Shown here in pieces: positions 17,839 to 26,259 of a stretch of 45,176 nt of DNA. This stretch comes from Thioglobus_B sp964558405. GTDB lineage: Bacteria; Pseudomonadota; Gammaproteobacteria; PS1; Pseudothioglobaceae. The notes below the pieces were generated by a model. That model was not told the origin of the DNA. It made no database searches and worked only from the letters and a program-made list of their open reading frames with translations. The position numbers and the translations under genes were made by a program. Each line of letters opens with the position of its first letter. Within the stretch, counting starts at the first letter, position 1. The stretch is taken from positions 1 through 45,176 of the forward strand of contig CAZLDG010000011.1 of assembly GCA_964558405.1 (NCBI GenBank). Direction: 5' to 3'.

Positions 17839-18606
17839 GTGCCAAGCTCAAAAACATTCCAACACTTATCCATTGCCATCGGCCTATGCTTCACCCTTGG
17901 TGCAGCGGCCAAAGAGATGCGATATGTGGAGCTGCCCTCTGGAGAAGAGACTGAAGTTCGTGTTTTTGCCGCTAAAGGCGAGGTGCTACTGATTGGTTTT
18001 GCTTGTGATAATGGCAAAAGTAAAAACGAAGAGGCTACTGCCATTTCACTGGCTGAAGACGGTATCGAAGTGTGGATGCCAGATATGCTGAGCACCTATA
18101 TGTTGCCAAAATCTCGCAGTAGCTATGAAGAAATGCCCAGCGAAGATTTAGCACATTTAATCTATGAGGCGGTTTCCACTGAAAAAGACGTTTATATTAT
18201 TGCCTCGGGTCCGGAGACACAATTACTACTCAGAGTAGCGGCGCAATGGAAACAATCATATCCCGAGTATCAAAATCTTAAAGGCGCAATATTGCTATTC
18301 CCGCGTCTTAATGATGGTGAACCACAGCCTGGTGTAGAGCCCGCTTATGTTGGTTCAGTTGGCGCCACCACCATCCCACTAATGGTGCTTGAAGGCGGTC
18401 GTACTCCCAATCGCTGGGGACTAAACCACCTAGGTCAAAAGCTGGGCGCTGGTGGTTCAACCGTTATTTCTAAAGTGGTGCCTGGGATTCGTGGCTATTT
18501 CTTTAAGCGCAACGACCCGAATCGAACTGAAGACGTGGTTACCTCTCAACTCTCGGGTCTGATTAAAGTCAGTCTGTTTTATTTACAGGGTCTGGATGAA
18601 AAATAA
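17839..18606 (+). CDS. Exported hydrolase-like protein, paralogue of the N-terminal half of the 31421-32668 fusion
   Basis: A 255-residue protein starting at GTG with a signal-peptide-like N-terminus (HLSIAIGLCFTLGAAA). The body resembles an alpha/beta-hydrolase fold with beta-strand GEVLLIGFAC, the turn YIIASGPETQLLL and IPLMVLEGG, but a canonical GxSxG nucleophile elbow is missing, so catalytic activity is doubtful. It shares MLPKSRSS, the phrase DGEPQPGVEPAYV (DGKPEPGNDANYV in the paralogue) and GGSTVISKVVPGIRGYF with the N-terminal half of the fusion at 31421-32668. It is followed after 51 bp by a TlpA thioredoxin gene, the same two modules that are joined in the fusion. Function unknown. 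Confidence 0.8.
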   Translation: MPSSKTFQHLSIAIGLCFTLGAAAKEMRYVELPSGEETEVRVFAAKGEVLLIGFACDNGKSKNEEATAISLAEDGIEVWMPDMLSTYMLPKSRSSYEEMPSEDLAHLIYEAVSTEKDVYIIASGPETQLLLRVAAQWKQSYPEYQNLKGAILLFPRLNDGEPQPGVEPAYVGSVGATTIPLMVLEGGRTPNRWGLNHLGQKLGAGGSTVISKVVPGIRGYFFKRNDPNRTEDVVTSQLSGLIKVSLFYLQGLDEK

Positions 18607-18657
18607 GCGCTTAACTGGTAAAATAAGCCTCCATTCAAACAACTCTAGTGTCGTCTT

Positions 18658-19158
18658 ATGAAAAAATTATTCCTGCTGTTGGCTTTTTTATCTTTAAGTG
18701 CATTTGCTGCAGAACTTAAGCCTTATAGTGGCAGTATTAAAAACCCACAACTCCAGCTAAAAGACTTACAAGGAATAACTCATGACTTGTCGCAATATCA
18801 AGGACAAGTGGTCTTGGTGCAATTCTGGGCTACTTACTGCCCACCTTGTGTCAAAGAAATGCCATCGATGAATCATTTGCAAGACAAGTTGAAAAAAGCC
18901 GGCGTACCATTTAAGATTTTGGCCATTAACATGGCAGAGACCAAAGCAGAAGTTGAGGCTTTCGTGAAAAAAGTCAAACCAGAATTCACCATCTTACTTG
19001 ATGAATCTGGCTCTAGTATTGGCCAGTGGAATGTGTTTGCGGCGCCATCAAACTTTCTAATTGGTAAAGATGGACAGGTGCACTACACCCTATTTGGTGG
19101 TGTTGAATGGGATAGCACACCGATTATCCAAACCATCACCCAATTGTCACAGCAATAA
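18658..19158 (+). CDS. Exported TlpA/ResA-type thioredoxin
   Basis: A 166-residue protein with a cleavable signal peptide (MKKLFLLLAFLSLSAFAAE) and a thioredoxin fold of the TlpA/ResA group. The active site is FWATYCPPCVKEMPSM, so CPPC. The cis-proline-like region is AAPSNFLIGKDG. It should act as a periplasmic thiol-disulfide reductant, for example in cytochrome c maturation or repair of a partner protein. The upstream gene 17839-18606 is its likely partner, since the same pair is fused at 31421-32668. It converges with gcvP, 4 bp from its end. Confidence 0.9.
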   Translation: MKKLFLLLAFLSLSAFAAELKPYSGSIKNPQLQLKDLQGITHDLSQYQGQVVLVQFWATYCPPCVKEMPSMNHLQDKLKKAGVPFKILAINMAETKAEVEAFVKKVKPEFTILLDESGSSIGQWNVFAAPSNFLIGKDGQVHYTLFGGVEWDSTPIIQTITQLSQQ

Positions 19159-19162
19159 AACC

Positions 19163-21961
19163 TTAGGCGAAATCTTCAGTGGTAATACAAGAACAGAATA
19201 GGTTTCTATCGCCATATACGTTATCAATACGCTTAACTGGTGGGAAATACTTGCTTTGCTTAAGCGACTCTACCGGATATAGCGCCACTTCACGCGTATA
19301 CGGATAATCCCAATCACCGGCCATCTCTAGCGCTGTGTGTGGTGCGTTTTTCAACGGGTTGTTCTCTAGGTCGAACTCACCACTAATTACCTTAGAAATC
19401 TCGCCGTGGATAGCGATCATTGCAGTGATAAAACGATCAACCTCACTCTTAGATTCACTCTCAGTCGGCTCAATCATCAACGTACCTGCCACCGGGAATG
19501 ACATGGTTGGTGAGTGGAAGCCATAGTCCATTAAGCGCTTAGCAATATCTTCTTCACTAATACCGCTCTGCTCTTTAAGTGGACGGATATCCACAATACA
19601 TTCATGCGCCACAAAGCCTTTGTCACCACGATAAAGAATTTGATAATAATCTTGCAGTTGACTGGCAATATAATTGGCCGAAACAATCGCCACCTCGGTC
19701 GCTCTCTGCATACCTGATCTGCCCAAGAGCTTGATATATGACCAAGAGATTGGCAAAATTGAGGCTGAACCATACATGGCAGCTGATACGGCGTTCGAGT
19801 CTTTCTCTAATGGGTTGCCTGGCAAGAAATCGGCCAAGTGTGCCTTCACCCCAATTGGCCCCATACCTGGACCGCCACCACCGTGTGGAATGGCAAAAGT
19901 TTTATGCAAGTTGATGTGAGATACATCAGCGCCAAAATCACCCATACGCGTTAAACCTACCATGGCATTCAGATTAGCGCCATCTAGATATACTTGACCA
20001 CCAGCTGTGTGAATAATTTCACAAATCTGCTTAATCTCCACTTCAAATACACCATGGGTTGACGGATAAGTCACCATAATGGCGGCCAGATTGTCCTGGT
20101 GTTTTTCTACCTTAAGCTTAAGGTCTTCAACATCAATATTGCCCGAATCATCACATTTAACAATCACCACTTTCATGCCGCACATCACTGCAGAAGCTGG
20201 ATTGGTACCATGTGCTGACGATGGAATCAAACAAACATTACGATTACCATCACCACGTGACTCATGATAAGACTTAATCGCCAATAGACCAGCAAACTCA
20301 CCCTGTGAGCCAGCATTCGGTTGCAAGGAAACTGCGTCATAACCGGTTACCTCAGCCAAGGCGTGTTCTAGATCTGCAAACAGGCGCATATAGCCCGGGG
20401 CTTGATCAACTGGCGCATAGGGGTGCATGGATGAGAAACCTGGCAAGGTAACTGGATACATCTGCGTAGCGGCATTAAGCTTCATAGTGCATGAACCCAG
20501 GGCAATCATCGAATGATTAAGGGTAATGTCCTTATTCTCTAAGCGTTTCAAATAACGCATCATCTCTGTCTCTGAGTGATAAGCGCTAAAGACCGGATGC
20601 GTTAGATAATCAGAACTGCGCGCCATCTCAGCCTTAAGGGCTGAGCTCTCATCACCCAAAGCCTCAACACCAAACACCGCTAGTAGCGCTGATAATTGCG
20701 CACTACTGGTGGTTTCGTCTAGCGCAATACACAGTTGCGCCTCGTTTAGTAGGCGTAGGTTAATACCTGCTGCTTGCGCCTTATCAAATAAAGTCTGCGC
20801 CTGATCGGTATTGATGGTAATAGTGTCAAAAAACTGATCACTGGCCAATGTAAACCCAGCGCCACTCAGTGCACTCGCCAACGAGCTGGCTTTAGCGTGG
20901 ATACGCGCGGCAATCGCCTTCAAACCCTGCGGACCATGATAAATACCATAAGCTGCAGCCAAAACTGCCAACAGTACTTGTGCCGTACAAATGTTACTGG
21001 TAGCCTTGTCTCGGCGAATATGTTGTTCACGTGTTTGTAGTGACATACGCATGGCTGGCGTGCCGTGTACATCTTGTGAAACACCAATAATACGTCCTGG
21101 CACCATACGCTTAAATTCATCACGCGTGGCTAAGAATGCCGCGTGTGGGCCACCAAAGCCCATTGGCACACCAAAGCGTTGCGAATTACCAATGGCAATA
21201 TCCGCACCCATCTCTGCTGGGGTTTTTAACAGTGTTAGCGCCAAAATATCACAGGCGACAATAGTGAGAACATTATTGGCCTTGGCGCAGGCGATATCCG
21301 CACTCAGATCACGCACCTGACCATTGCTACCTGGATATTGCATCACCACCGCAAAACAATCATCAAATGCGTGATCGCTGGTATCGGCAATAACCAACTC
21401 AATACCCAGTGGCTTGGCACGTGTTTGTAAGATGGTAATGGTTTGTGGATGAGTATTATGATCCACCAATAATTTGTTGGACTTGTTTTTACGGTTAGCG
21501 CGTTTGGCCATCATCATTGCCTCAGCTGCAGCCGTTGGCTCATCCAATAGCGAGGCGTTAGAGATATCCATGCCGGTTAGGTCGATAATCATCTGCTGGA
21601 AATTGAGCAACATTTCCAAACGACCCTGAGAAATTTCTGCTTGATACGGCGTATAAGCCGTATACCAGCCTGGGTTTTCCAAGATATTACGCTGAATCAC
21701 GCTTGGCATTAACGTGCCATAATAACCCTGACCAATAAAATTGGTGAATAATTGATTTTCCTTGGCCAGAGTTTTGGCAAGCGTCAGCGTTGCATTTTCA
21801 CTCAGAGCCTCATCAACTTGCATCTGATTGCCGGAGAAAATTGACTCAGGCACGGTATTAGCGACTACCGCATCTACCGAATCACAGCCAATACTCTCAA
21901 GCATTGCTTCAATATCTGCCTGTGTTGGTCCAACGTGTCTGGATAAAAAATCTGCTGCCAT
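19163..21961 (-). CDS. gcvP: Glycine dehydrogenase (decarboxylating), P protein
   Basis: A 932-residue PLP enzyme, the single-chain form in which the alpha and beta halves are fused. The Schiff-base lysine is in HINLHKTFAIPHGGGGPGMG. The N-terminus with FLSRHVGP and the NSMIALGSCTMKLNA-like segment (HSMIALGSCTMKLN) are diagnostic. It decarboxylates glycine and loads aminomethyl onto lipoyl-GcvH. gcvT and gcvH are not adjacent. The 96-bp upstream region is too short for, and shows no sign of, a glycine riboswitch. It may consume glycine from the aminotransferase at 2364-3476. Confidence 0.98.
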   Translation of the reverse strand: MAADFLSRHVGPTQADIEAMLESIGCDSVDAVVANTVPESIFSGNQMQVDEALSENATLTLAKTLAKENQLFTNFIGQGYYGTLMPSVIQRNILENPGWYTAYTPYQAEISQGRLEMLLNFQQMIIDLTGMDISNASLLDEPTAAAEAMMMAKRANRKNKSNKLLVDHNTHPQTITILQTRAKPLGIELVIADTSDHAFDDCFAVVMQYPGSNGQVRDLSADIACAKANNVLTIVACDILALTLLKTPAEMGADIAIGNSQRFGVPMGFGGPHAAFLATRDEFKRMVPGRIIGVSQDVHGTPAMRMSLQTREQHIRRDKATSNICTAQVLLAVLAAAYGIYHGPQGLKAIAARIHAKASSLASALSGAGFTLASDQFFDTITINTDQAQTLFDKAQAAGINLRLLNEAQLCIALDETTSSAQLSALLAVFGVEALGDESSALKAEMARSSDYLTHPVFSAYHSETEMMRYLKRLENKDITLNHSMIALGSCTMKLNAATQMYPVTLPGFSSMHPYAPVDQAPGYMRLFADLEHALAEVTGYDAVSLQPNAGSQGEFAGLLAIKSYHESRGDGNRNVCLIPSSAHGTNPASAVMCGMKVVIVKCDDSGNIDVEDLKLKVEKHQDNLAAIMVTYPSTHGVFEVEIKQICEIIHTAGGQVYLDGANLNAMVGLTRMGDFGADVSHINLHKTFAIPHGGGGPGMGPIGVKAHLADFLPGNPLEKDSNAVSAAMYGSASILPISWSYIKLLGRSGMQRATEVAIVSANYIASQLQDYYQILYRGDKGFVAHECIVDIRPLKEQSGISEEDIAKRLMDYGFHSPTMSFPVAGTLMIEPTESESKSEVDRFITAMIAIHGEISKVISGEFDLENNPLKNAPHTALEMAGDWDYPYTREVALYPVESLKQSKYFPPVKRIDNVYGDRNLFCSCITTEDFA

Positions 21962-22057
21962 AACCCTAAAATATTATTAAATAGAAAGGGCTAAATTTTA
22001 TAGCAATAAGGCTTTGTTTTACTTACAAAAAATAAGCCTTTATTTCAGATGATGAAA

Positions 22058-22396
22058 TTAACCTGGTGGCCAACTCAGGCGGCGCCCTGCCAAGCAATGT
22101 AGGTGAATATGATAGACCGCCTGACCGCCGTCTTCGTTGCAATTCATCACCACGCGATAACCTTGATCAGCAACACCCAAATCTTTAGCAATTTGACTGG
22201 CTGTGAGTGAGAGTTTACCTAAAAGCTGTGCATCATCTGCGTCGTTTAAAGTAGTAATATGGCACTTGGGAATAACCAAGAAATGTGTCGGTGCTTGCTT
22301 GTCAATATCATGAAAGGCCAATACGTCCTCGTCCTCATAAATTTTCTCAGCAGGAATCTCACCCGAGACAATTTTGCAAAATAAACAATCTGACAT
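22058..22396 (-). CDS. hinT: HIT-family protein, HinT-like nucleoside phosphoramidase
   Basis: A 112-residue protein from the ATG at 22396 (MSDCLFCKIVSGEIPAEKI), which has a strong AAGGAG Shine-Dalgarno 6 bp upstream. The histidine triad is HIHLHCLAG near the C-terminus, and the zinc-like CLFC pair sits at the N-terminus. HinT enzymes hydrolyse AMP-lysine and related phosphoramidates. It is the last gene of a three-gene run with the SQR-like flavoprotein (10-bp gap) and the unknown 144-residue protein. Confidence 0.95.
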   Translation of the reverse strand: MSDCLFCKIVSGEIPAEKIYEDEDVLAFHDIDKQAPTHFLVIPKCHITTLNDADDAQLLGKLSLTASQIAKDLGVADQGYRVVMNCNEDGGQAVYHIHLHCLAGRRLSWPPG

Positions 22397-22406
22397 CTTG
22401 ATCTCC

Positions 22407-23534
22407 TTAACGATATTGGCGCAAATACCACCAGCCAAAAAAACGCTTGGCAAAGTGCATGAGACGACAATTAGGTAACATCAAACCACCACCCACTTTA
22501 CGTGAGATAAACATGCCCTTGTTGTTGGAATCTACAATACACATTAGCTCGATTTTAAAGCTGTGTGAGGCTGGCTTTCCTGCCAATACCTCTAAGGCAT
22601 TTTTCGCTGCTGCTTCGGCTTGAAGGTCAGCCATGTGTGCTTGTTTTGGCATCCACTCTGGCCCTGGGAATGAACCCGAATCACCCGCCACAAATACCTT
22701 ATTGGCACCTTCAACCTCACAGAATTTATTGGCCTTTAGTAACCCGCCTTCACTACGGGCAAGCTCAGTATTATCAAACCAGGCATTGCCAGTCATACCC
22801 GGCATAAACAAAATTAAATCTGCGGAAAACTCGCCACCTTCAGTAATCACCTTGTCCGCTTCAAAGGCTTGCATCTTATAACCAAGATGCGTGGCAATAT
22901 CGCGTTTTTTCATCTCGCTCAACAAACCTTTAACCGCCTTCTCACCTAGGCGTGCACCCGGCTTAGGCGCCGGGGTAAAGAAAGTTAGATTAAATTTATC
23001 ACGTCTACCTTCTTTGCGCAATTGCGTATCAATGCCAAACAAAAACTCAAACATCGGCCCACCGCGCATGGCACTTGGCTCTTTTGGATTTCCAGCAAAA
23101 CCAATGGCAATTTCACCACCATCCATCTCACGCAATCGATCACGAATTCTCTCTGCTGCACTGAGACCTTCGCAAGGGGTGATTGCATGCTCAATACCCG
23201 GTAGTTTTTTAATAAAGCGCCCACCGGAGGCAATAATCAGTGCATCGTTTTCATATAGACCCACCGGGGTAATAACCGTACGACCTTCTTGTTCAATACC
23301 GGTGACCTCAGCTGCAACATGATGCACATTCATGCGCTTAAAAAACTTGGCAAGTGGTACCACAATATCTTTGGCCGAAGCACCGCCTGAAGGCACCCAA
23401 ATCAAACTAGGCAAATACACCAATTCGGCCTTGGGTGAAATCAAAGTAATTTCAGCCGATTTGTCTTGCTTGCGAATGGTTTTAACTGCGGTTAATCCCG
23501 CAAAGCCAGAACCAATAATAGTAATACGTCTCAT
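22407..23534 (-). CDS. Sulfide:quinone oxidoreductase-like FAD protein lacking one catalytic cysteine
   Basis: A 375-residue flavoprotein of the SQR / type II NADH dehydrogenase superfamily. The dinucleotide-binding motif is GSGFAGLTAV at the N-terminus and the second FAD motif is NKVFVAGDSGSFPGPEWMPKQAHMA. Cysteines at 121 (TPCEG) and 332 (MCIVDSNNKG) are in SQR-like positions. The segment that carries the middle redox cysteine in typical SQR, here SAMRGGPMFEF (about 154-164), has none. The C-terminal tail is rich in Trp and aromatics (FFGWWYLRQYR), as in membrane-bound SQR. It probably reduces quinone, but sulfide as donor is not assured. Confidence 0.82.
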   Translation of the reverse strand: MRRITIIGSGFAGLTAVKTIRKQDKSAEITLISPKAELVYLPSLIWVPSGGASAKDIVVPLAKFFKRMNVHHVAAEVTGIEQEGRTVITPVGLYENDALIIASGGRFIKKLPGIEHAITPCEGLSAAERIRDRLREMDGGEIAIGFAGNPKEPSAMRGGPMFEFLFGIDTQLRKEGRRDKFNLTFFTPAPKPGARLGEKAVKGLLSEMKKRDIATHLGYKMQAFEADKVITEGGEFSADLILFMPGMTGNAWFDNTELARSEGGLLKANKFCEVEGANKVFVAGDSGSFPGPEWMPKQAHMADLQAEAAAKNALEVLAGKPASHSFKIELMCIVDSNNKGMFISRKVGGGLMLPNCRLMHFAKRFFGWWYLRQYR

Positions 23535-23965
23535 AACTCTCCCTTAGTTATATTATGGCAAAAATGCCCGTCATCTGGATTCTCAACACTGCGCGCAATG
23601 TTATCTACAAAGGCTTGTAATTCTTCAAACTCTAGCACGGTTAAAATCCTGGTAACAATCTCTGGTGATACTCTTAATGTACACATGCTACCATCTTTTA
23701 GTTGGGTTTGCATACCGGCCACGTGCATACTCAGTGCGTCCTCACCTTGTTCTAATAACGCCTCTAGCTCATCTTGAAGCTGATCATATAAAGCCTGCAG
23801 TTCAGATAGAATCTGCTCATTAGTTTCATCAGCAATAGAGATAATCTCACCTTGTATCGAGCCAAAATCCTTATCAATCTCTTGCTGGTAATCAATACCC
23901 GCTTTTGTCAAATGGTCTTTGAATTTGGTGGCGAGAGATGGGTCAAAAAATATATAATCTAACAT
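23531..23965 (-). CDS. Conserved protein of unknown function, acidic
   Basis: A 144-residue cytoplasmic protein from the ATG at 23965 (MLDYIFFDPSLATKFKDHL). It is strongly acidic with a helical, Glu/Leu-rich middle (SELQALYDQLQDELEALLEQ) and a compact C-terminal part (SPEIVTRILTVLEFEELQAFVDNIARSVENP). I do not recognise a named family with certainty; similar small proteins beginning MLDYxFFDP occur in gammaproteobacteria. Its stop overlaps the SQR-like start (ATGA), so the two are translationally coupled and a role in that enzyme's assembly or regulation is possible. It diverges from the RutE-like gene with starts only 31 bp apart. Confidence 0.75.
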   Translation of the reverse strand: MLDYIFFDPSLATKFKDHLTKAGIDYQQEIDKDFGSIQGEIISIADETNEQILSELQALYDQLQDELEALLEQGEDALSMHVAGMQTQLKDGSMCTLRVSPEIVTRILTVLEFEELQAFVDNIARSVENPDDGHFCHNITKGEL

Positions 23966-23996
23966 GATTTTATCGTTTATCCATAGGAGTATTTTA

Positions 23997-24578
23997 ATGC
24001 TTTCAGATGATGCTTTAGCGACTTTATTCACCCAGGCTAGAAGCCACAATGTTTGGTTAGACCAAGATGTAAGTGATGCGCAATTACAGCAAATTTATGA
24101 ATTGATGAAGTTCGGCCCAACAGCAGCCAACAACTGTCCAGCACGTCTGAGTTTTGTCAAATCGAGTGCAGCAAAAGCCCGACTTAAAACCCATCTAGAT
24201 GAAGGCAATGTTGACAAAGCCATGAGTGCACCAGTGGTAGCGATTATCAGCTACGACACCGAGTTCTATGAAAAGCTCCCTTACTTATTTCCACATACCG
24301 ACGCCAGAAGTTGGTACGCAGGCAATCCTGAGAAAATCAAATCCGCTGGAGAGATGAATGCCACCTTACAAGGGGCCTACTTTATGCTGGCAGCGCGTGC
24401 AGTAGGGTTGGATTGTGGACCGATGGGTGGTTTTAATAACGAGTCACTAGACCAGGACTTCTTTGCCGATGGTAAAAGAAAGTCAATCTTTATCTGTGCG
24501 CTGGGTCATGGCGATACGGATCAGCTTTATCCGCGTTCACCACGACTGGCATTTGATCAGGCTTGTGAGATTGTCTAG
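23997..24578 (+). CDS. Nitroreductase-family flavoprotein, RutE/malonic semialdehyde reductase-like
   Basis: A 193-residue FMN protein from the ATG at 23997, which has AGGAG 8 bp upstream; an in-frame ATG at 23964 lies inside the divergent gene and is less likely. Motifs are FGPTAANNCPAR (FMN-phosphate region), APVVAIISYD, and the distinctive LPYLFPHTDARSWYAGNP plus GPMGGFNN of the RutE/HadB group. Characterised members reduce malonic semialdehyde to 3-hydroxypropionate with NAD(P)H. No other pyrimidine-degradation gene is present, so the physiological substrate is open. Its end overlaps the convergent rhodanese gene by 4 bp. Confidence 0.87.
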   Translation: MLSDDALATLFTQARSHNVWLDQDVSDAQLQQIYELMKFGPTAANNCPARLSFVKSSAAKARLKTHLDEGNVDKAMSAPVVAIISYDTEFYEKLPYLFPHTDARSWYAGNPEKIKSAGEMNATLQGAYFMLAARAVGLDCGPMGGFNNESLDQDFFADGKRKSIFICALGHGDTDQLYPRSPRLAFDQACEIV

Positions 24579-25339
24579 TTAACCGTTGGCAGACCAAGTA
24601 GTGTCCAGGCCTGCATACCACCACGATAGTACTTAATCTTCTCCGCCGGGTAGTTGTACTTTAATAATTCACGAATCAAAGTCGGTGACATCTTGCACCA
24701 GTTACCATTGCAATAAATCGCCAGGGTTTTGGCACGTGAGAAATCTAGAGTGCCATTAGGTCTAAGTCTAACGCCAAACTCATCTTGTAAAATATCCAAC
24801 GCTTCTTTTTTGTCCAAGAACTGCTTATACGATACGTGTACTGCACCCGGCAAAGTGCCGGTTAGATTTAGCCAAATTGGTGCTCTAGCATCAACCACGA
24901 TGGTACTTTTATCCCCGGCTGAGATACGTTTCATATAACCAATCATCTCCAGCTCACCAATGGTTTCTACTGGGTGGGGTTTAAACGGATGCATGGGCTT
25001 GATAATGCCGCGACCCGTTTTCTGATAAATCTTAGGCATTAAATTTTTACGATCTTGATTACGGCCGACTGCAAATGGTTTGCCATCCACTACAATGGTG
25101 GTGGCCAATACGCCGGGCTCAAGAAAAACTGGCTTCTTCTTTTTCTTCTTTTTACGCTTAGTTTGCTTAAGCTGACCGGCACTAGAAACTGGCGATGAAA
25201 CAGCGGGTTTATGTTGTGCTAATTGAGTGGTATTTATCGATTTTTCTTGTGTTTTGACTGCAACTTCGGCGCTCTCCTTTGCCAAAATATTGCCAGTACT
25301 GACTACCAACACACTTGCTAAAACCCATACTATTTTCAT
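24575..25339 (-). CDS. Exported rhodanese-domain protein with CNGNWC loop and poly-lysine linker
   Basis: A 254-residue protein from the ATG at 25339, which has GGAG about 9 bp upstream. A signal peptide (MKIVWVLASVLVVSTGNILA) is followed by a low-complexity linker with a run of nine basic residues (about 60-68) and then a rhodanese domain (about 75-254). The active-site loop reads YCNGNWCKMSP: the catalytic-position Cys is followed by a second Cys five residues on, instead of the usual CRxGxRS. The motifs RNQDRK, PMHPFKPHPVETI and KIKYYRGGMQAW are shared with the paralogue at 25502-26125. Two ATGGTTTTCCAT operators and a TATAAT precede it. Likely a periplasmic sulfane-sulfur or thiol protein; substrate unknown. 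Confidence 0.85.
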   Translation of the reverse strand: MKIVWVLASVLVVSTGNILAKESAEVAVKTQEKSINTTQLAQHKPAVSSPVSSAGQLKQTKRKKKKKKKPVFLEPGVLATTIVVDGKPFAVGRNQDRKNLMPKIYQKTGRGIIKPMHPFKPHPVETIGELEMIGYMKRISAGDKSTIVVDARAPIWLNLTGTLPGAVHVSYKQFLDKKEALDILQDEFGVRLRPNGTLDFSRAKTLAIYCNGNWCKMSPTLIRELLKYNYPAEKIKYYRGGMQAWTLLGLPTVN

Positions 25340-25383
25340 GATGATGACTCCAGTTATATTCATCCCTTCTCAAGATGGGGGGA

Positions 25384-25389
25384 ATTATA
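25384..25389 (-). promoter_or_regulatory. -10 box of the poly-lysine rhodanese gene
   Basis: TATAAT on the minus strand, separated from operator copy 1 (25415-25426) by exactly 25 nt. It leaves a leader of about 38 nt before the ATG at 25339. No consensus -35 is seen, consistent with activator dependence. Confidence 0.7.
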
Positions 25390-25414
25390 CAAAAGTCGAT
25401 CAATATTCACCATC

Positions 25415-25426
25415 ATGGAAAACCAT
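25415..25426 (-). promoter_or_regulatory. Palindromic operator, copy 1
   Basis: ATGGTTTTCCAT in the direction of the rhodanese gene (ATGG-N4-CCAT dyad). Centre estimated near -43 relative to the start inferred from the TATAAT. Identical to copies at 25443, 26209 and 29193. Proposed binding site of the response regulator encoded at 27992-28606 (inference). Confidence 0.7.
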
Positions 25427-25442
25427 AGTTCTTGTAAAAAAT

Positions 25443-25454
25443 ATGGAAAACCAT
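25443..25454 (-). promoter_or_regulatory. Palindromic operator, copy 2
   Basis: A second exact ATGGTTTTCCAT on the minus strand, 28 bp (start to start) upstream of copy 1. Tandem sites suggest cooperative binding at this promoter. Confidence 0.65.
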
Positions 25455-25501
25455 GAGTTGATTTTGACCAAATCACTCAAGGAAAAAGGCTGGGCGGTAA
25501 G

Positions 25502-26125
25502 TTATTTGCTAACTGTGGTTAGTCCTACCGAGCGCCAGGCTTGCATGCCGCCGCGATAATATTTAATTTTATGTGCCGGATACCCATAAGATAGTAGCGC
25601 GCGAATCAATCGAGGTGACTTGCCACACCAAAAACCATTGCAATACGCCACCAAGGTTCTGGCGTTGGCAAAATCCAGATGAGACGAGTTGTCAATTCTT
25701 TTAACATTTAAAATCTCTAACATCTTGTCTTGCAAATCAGGATTTAAAAACATTTGCGAAGTCATTTGTACCGCGCCAGGAATCATGCCGGTAATGGTAA
25801 TAGCCGACTGCGGTCTGGAGTCAATAACCACAATAGAATCATCGCCATGAGAGATACTTTCAAGATAACCAATCACCTCTAACTCGGCAATGGTTTCCAC
25901 CGGATGGGGTTTAAACGGGTGCATAGGTTGAATCTTGCCACGCCAAGTGCCCTGATAAAACTTCATAATCTTGGCCTTACGGTCCTGATTACGTTTAATC
26001 TCAAGATCTTGACCATTGTGTAGTATGTCTACACCTAGTACACCTGTTTCAATCTGCACTTCTTTAGAAAAAGCACTCAGTGTGTATAAATTTAGCACTA
26101 ATAATAGAAAGATTCGACCCAGCAT
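25502..26125 (-). CDS. Exported rhodanese-domain protein with CNGFWC loop
   Basis: A 207-residue paralogue of the protein at 24575-25339, without the lysine-rich linker. The signal peptide is MLGRIFLLLVLNLYTLSAFSK. The rhodanese loop is YCNGFWCGKSP, again with two cysteines five residues apart. Conserved pieces are NQDRKA, PMHPFKPHPVETIAELE, GMIPGAV and KIKYYRGGMQAW. A TATAAT lies 9 bp before the ATG, which would leave almost no leader. It sits between the sensor kinase (divergent) and the rhodanese paralogue, so a joint function in periplasmic sulfur chemistry is likely, but it has no operator at the 25-nt spacing of the other promoters. Confidence 0.85.
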   Translation of the reverse strand: MLGRIFLLLVLNLYTLSAFSKEVQIETGVLGVDILHNGQDLEIKRNQDRKAKIMKFYQGTWRGKIQPMHPFKPHPVETIAELEVIGYLESISHGDDSIVVIDSRPQSAITITGMIPGAVQMTSQMFLNPDLQDKMLEILNVKRIDNSSHLDFANARTLVAYCNGFWCGKSPRLIRALLSYGYPAHKIKYYRGGMQAWRSVGLTTVSK

Positions 26126-26208
26126 CTTAACAATATTATATAAAAGTTCAAATTTTAGCCCGTTTATCGCCGTTATTGCCGAATTTTGATGGATTTTATT
26201 GGTTTTAT

Positions 26209-26251
26209 ATGGTTTTCCATGATAGCTAAGGATTAACCCCGGTGCTAAAAT
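26209..26251 (+). promoter_or_regulatory. Operator copy 3 and candidate promoter of the sensor kinase operon
   Basis: ATGGTTTTCCAT (26209-26220), then exactly 25 nt, then TAAAAT (26246-26251). The spacing equals that of copies 1 and 4, suggesting autoregulation of the two-component system. The transcript would begin close to 26258, just before the ATG at 26260. Confidence 0.65.
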
Positions 26252-26259
26252 CGCGCGTT

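Noticed and set aside
17790..18630. Similar stretches CTTAACTTGGTAAAATA (about 17791) and CTTAACTGGTAAAATAA (about 18611)
   Set aside because: They resemble each other and contain TAAAAT, but two short AT-rich matches without a consistent distance to a start are not enough to call a shared regulatory site.
21991..22045. Imperfect hairpin between hinT and gcvP (AAGGCTT/AAGCCTT arms)
   Set aside because: The stem is short, the loop is long and there is no T-tract on the needed strand, so a terminator is not supported.
21962..22057. Glycine riboswitch upstream of gcvP
   Set aside because: The spacer to hinT is only 96 bp, and is AT-rich without the paired aptamer cores.
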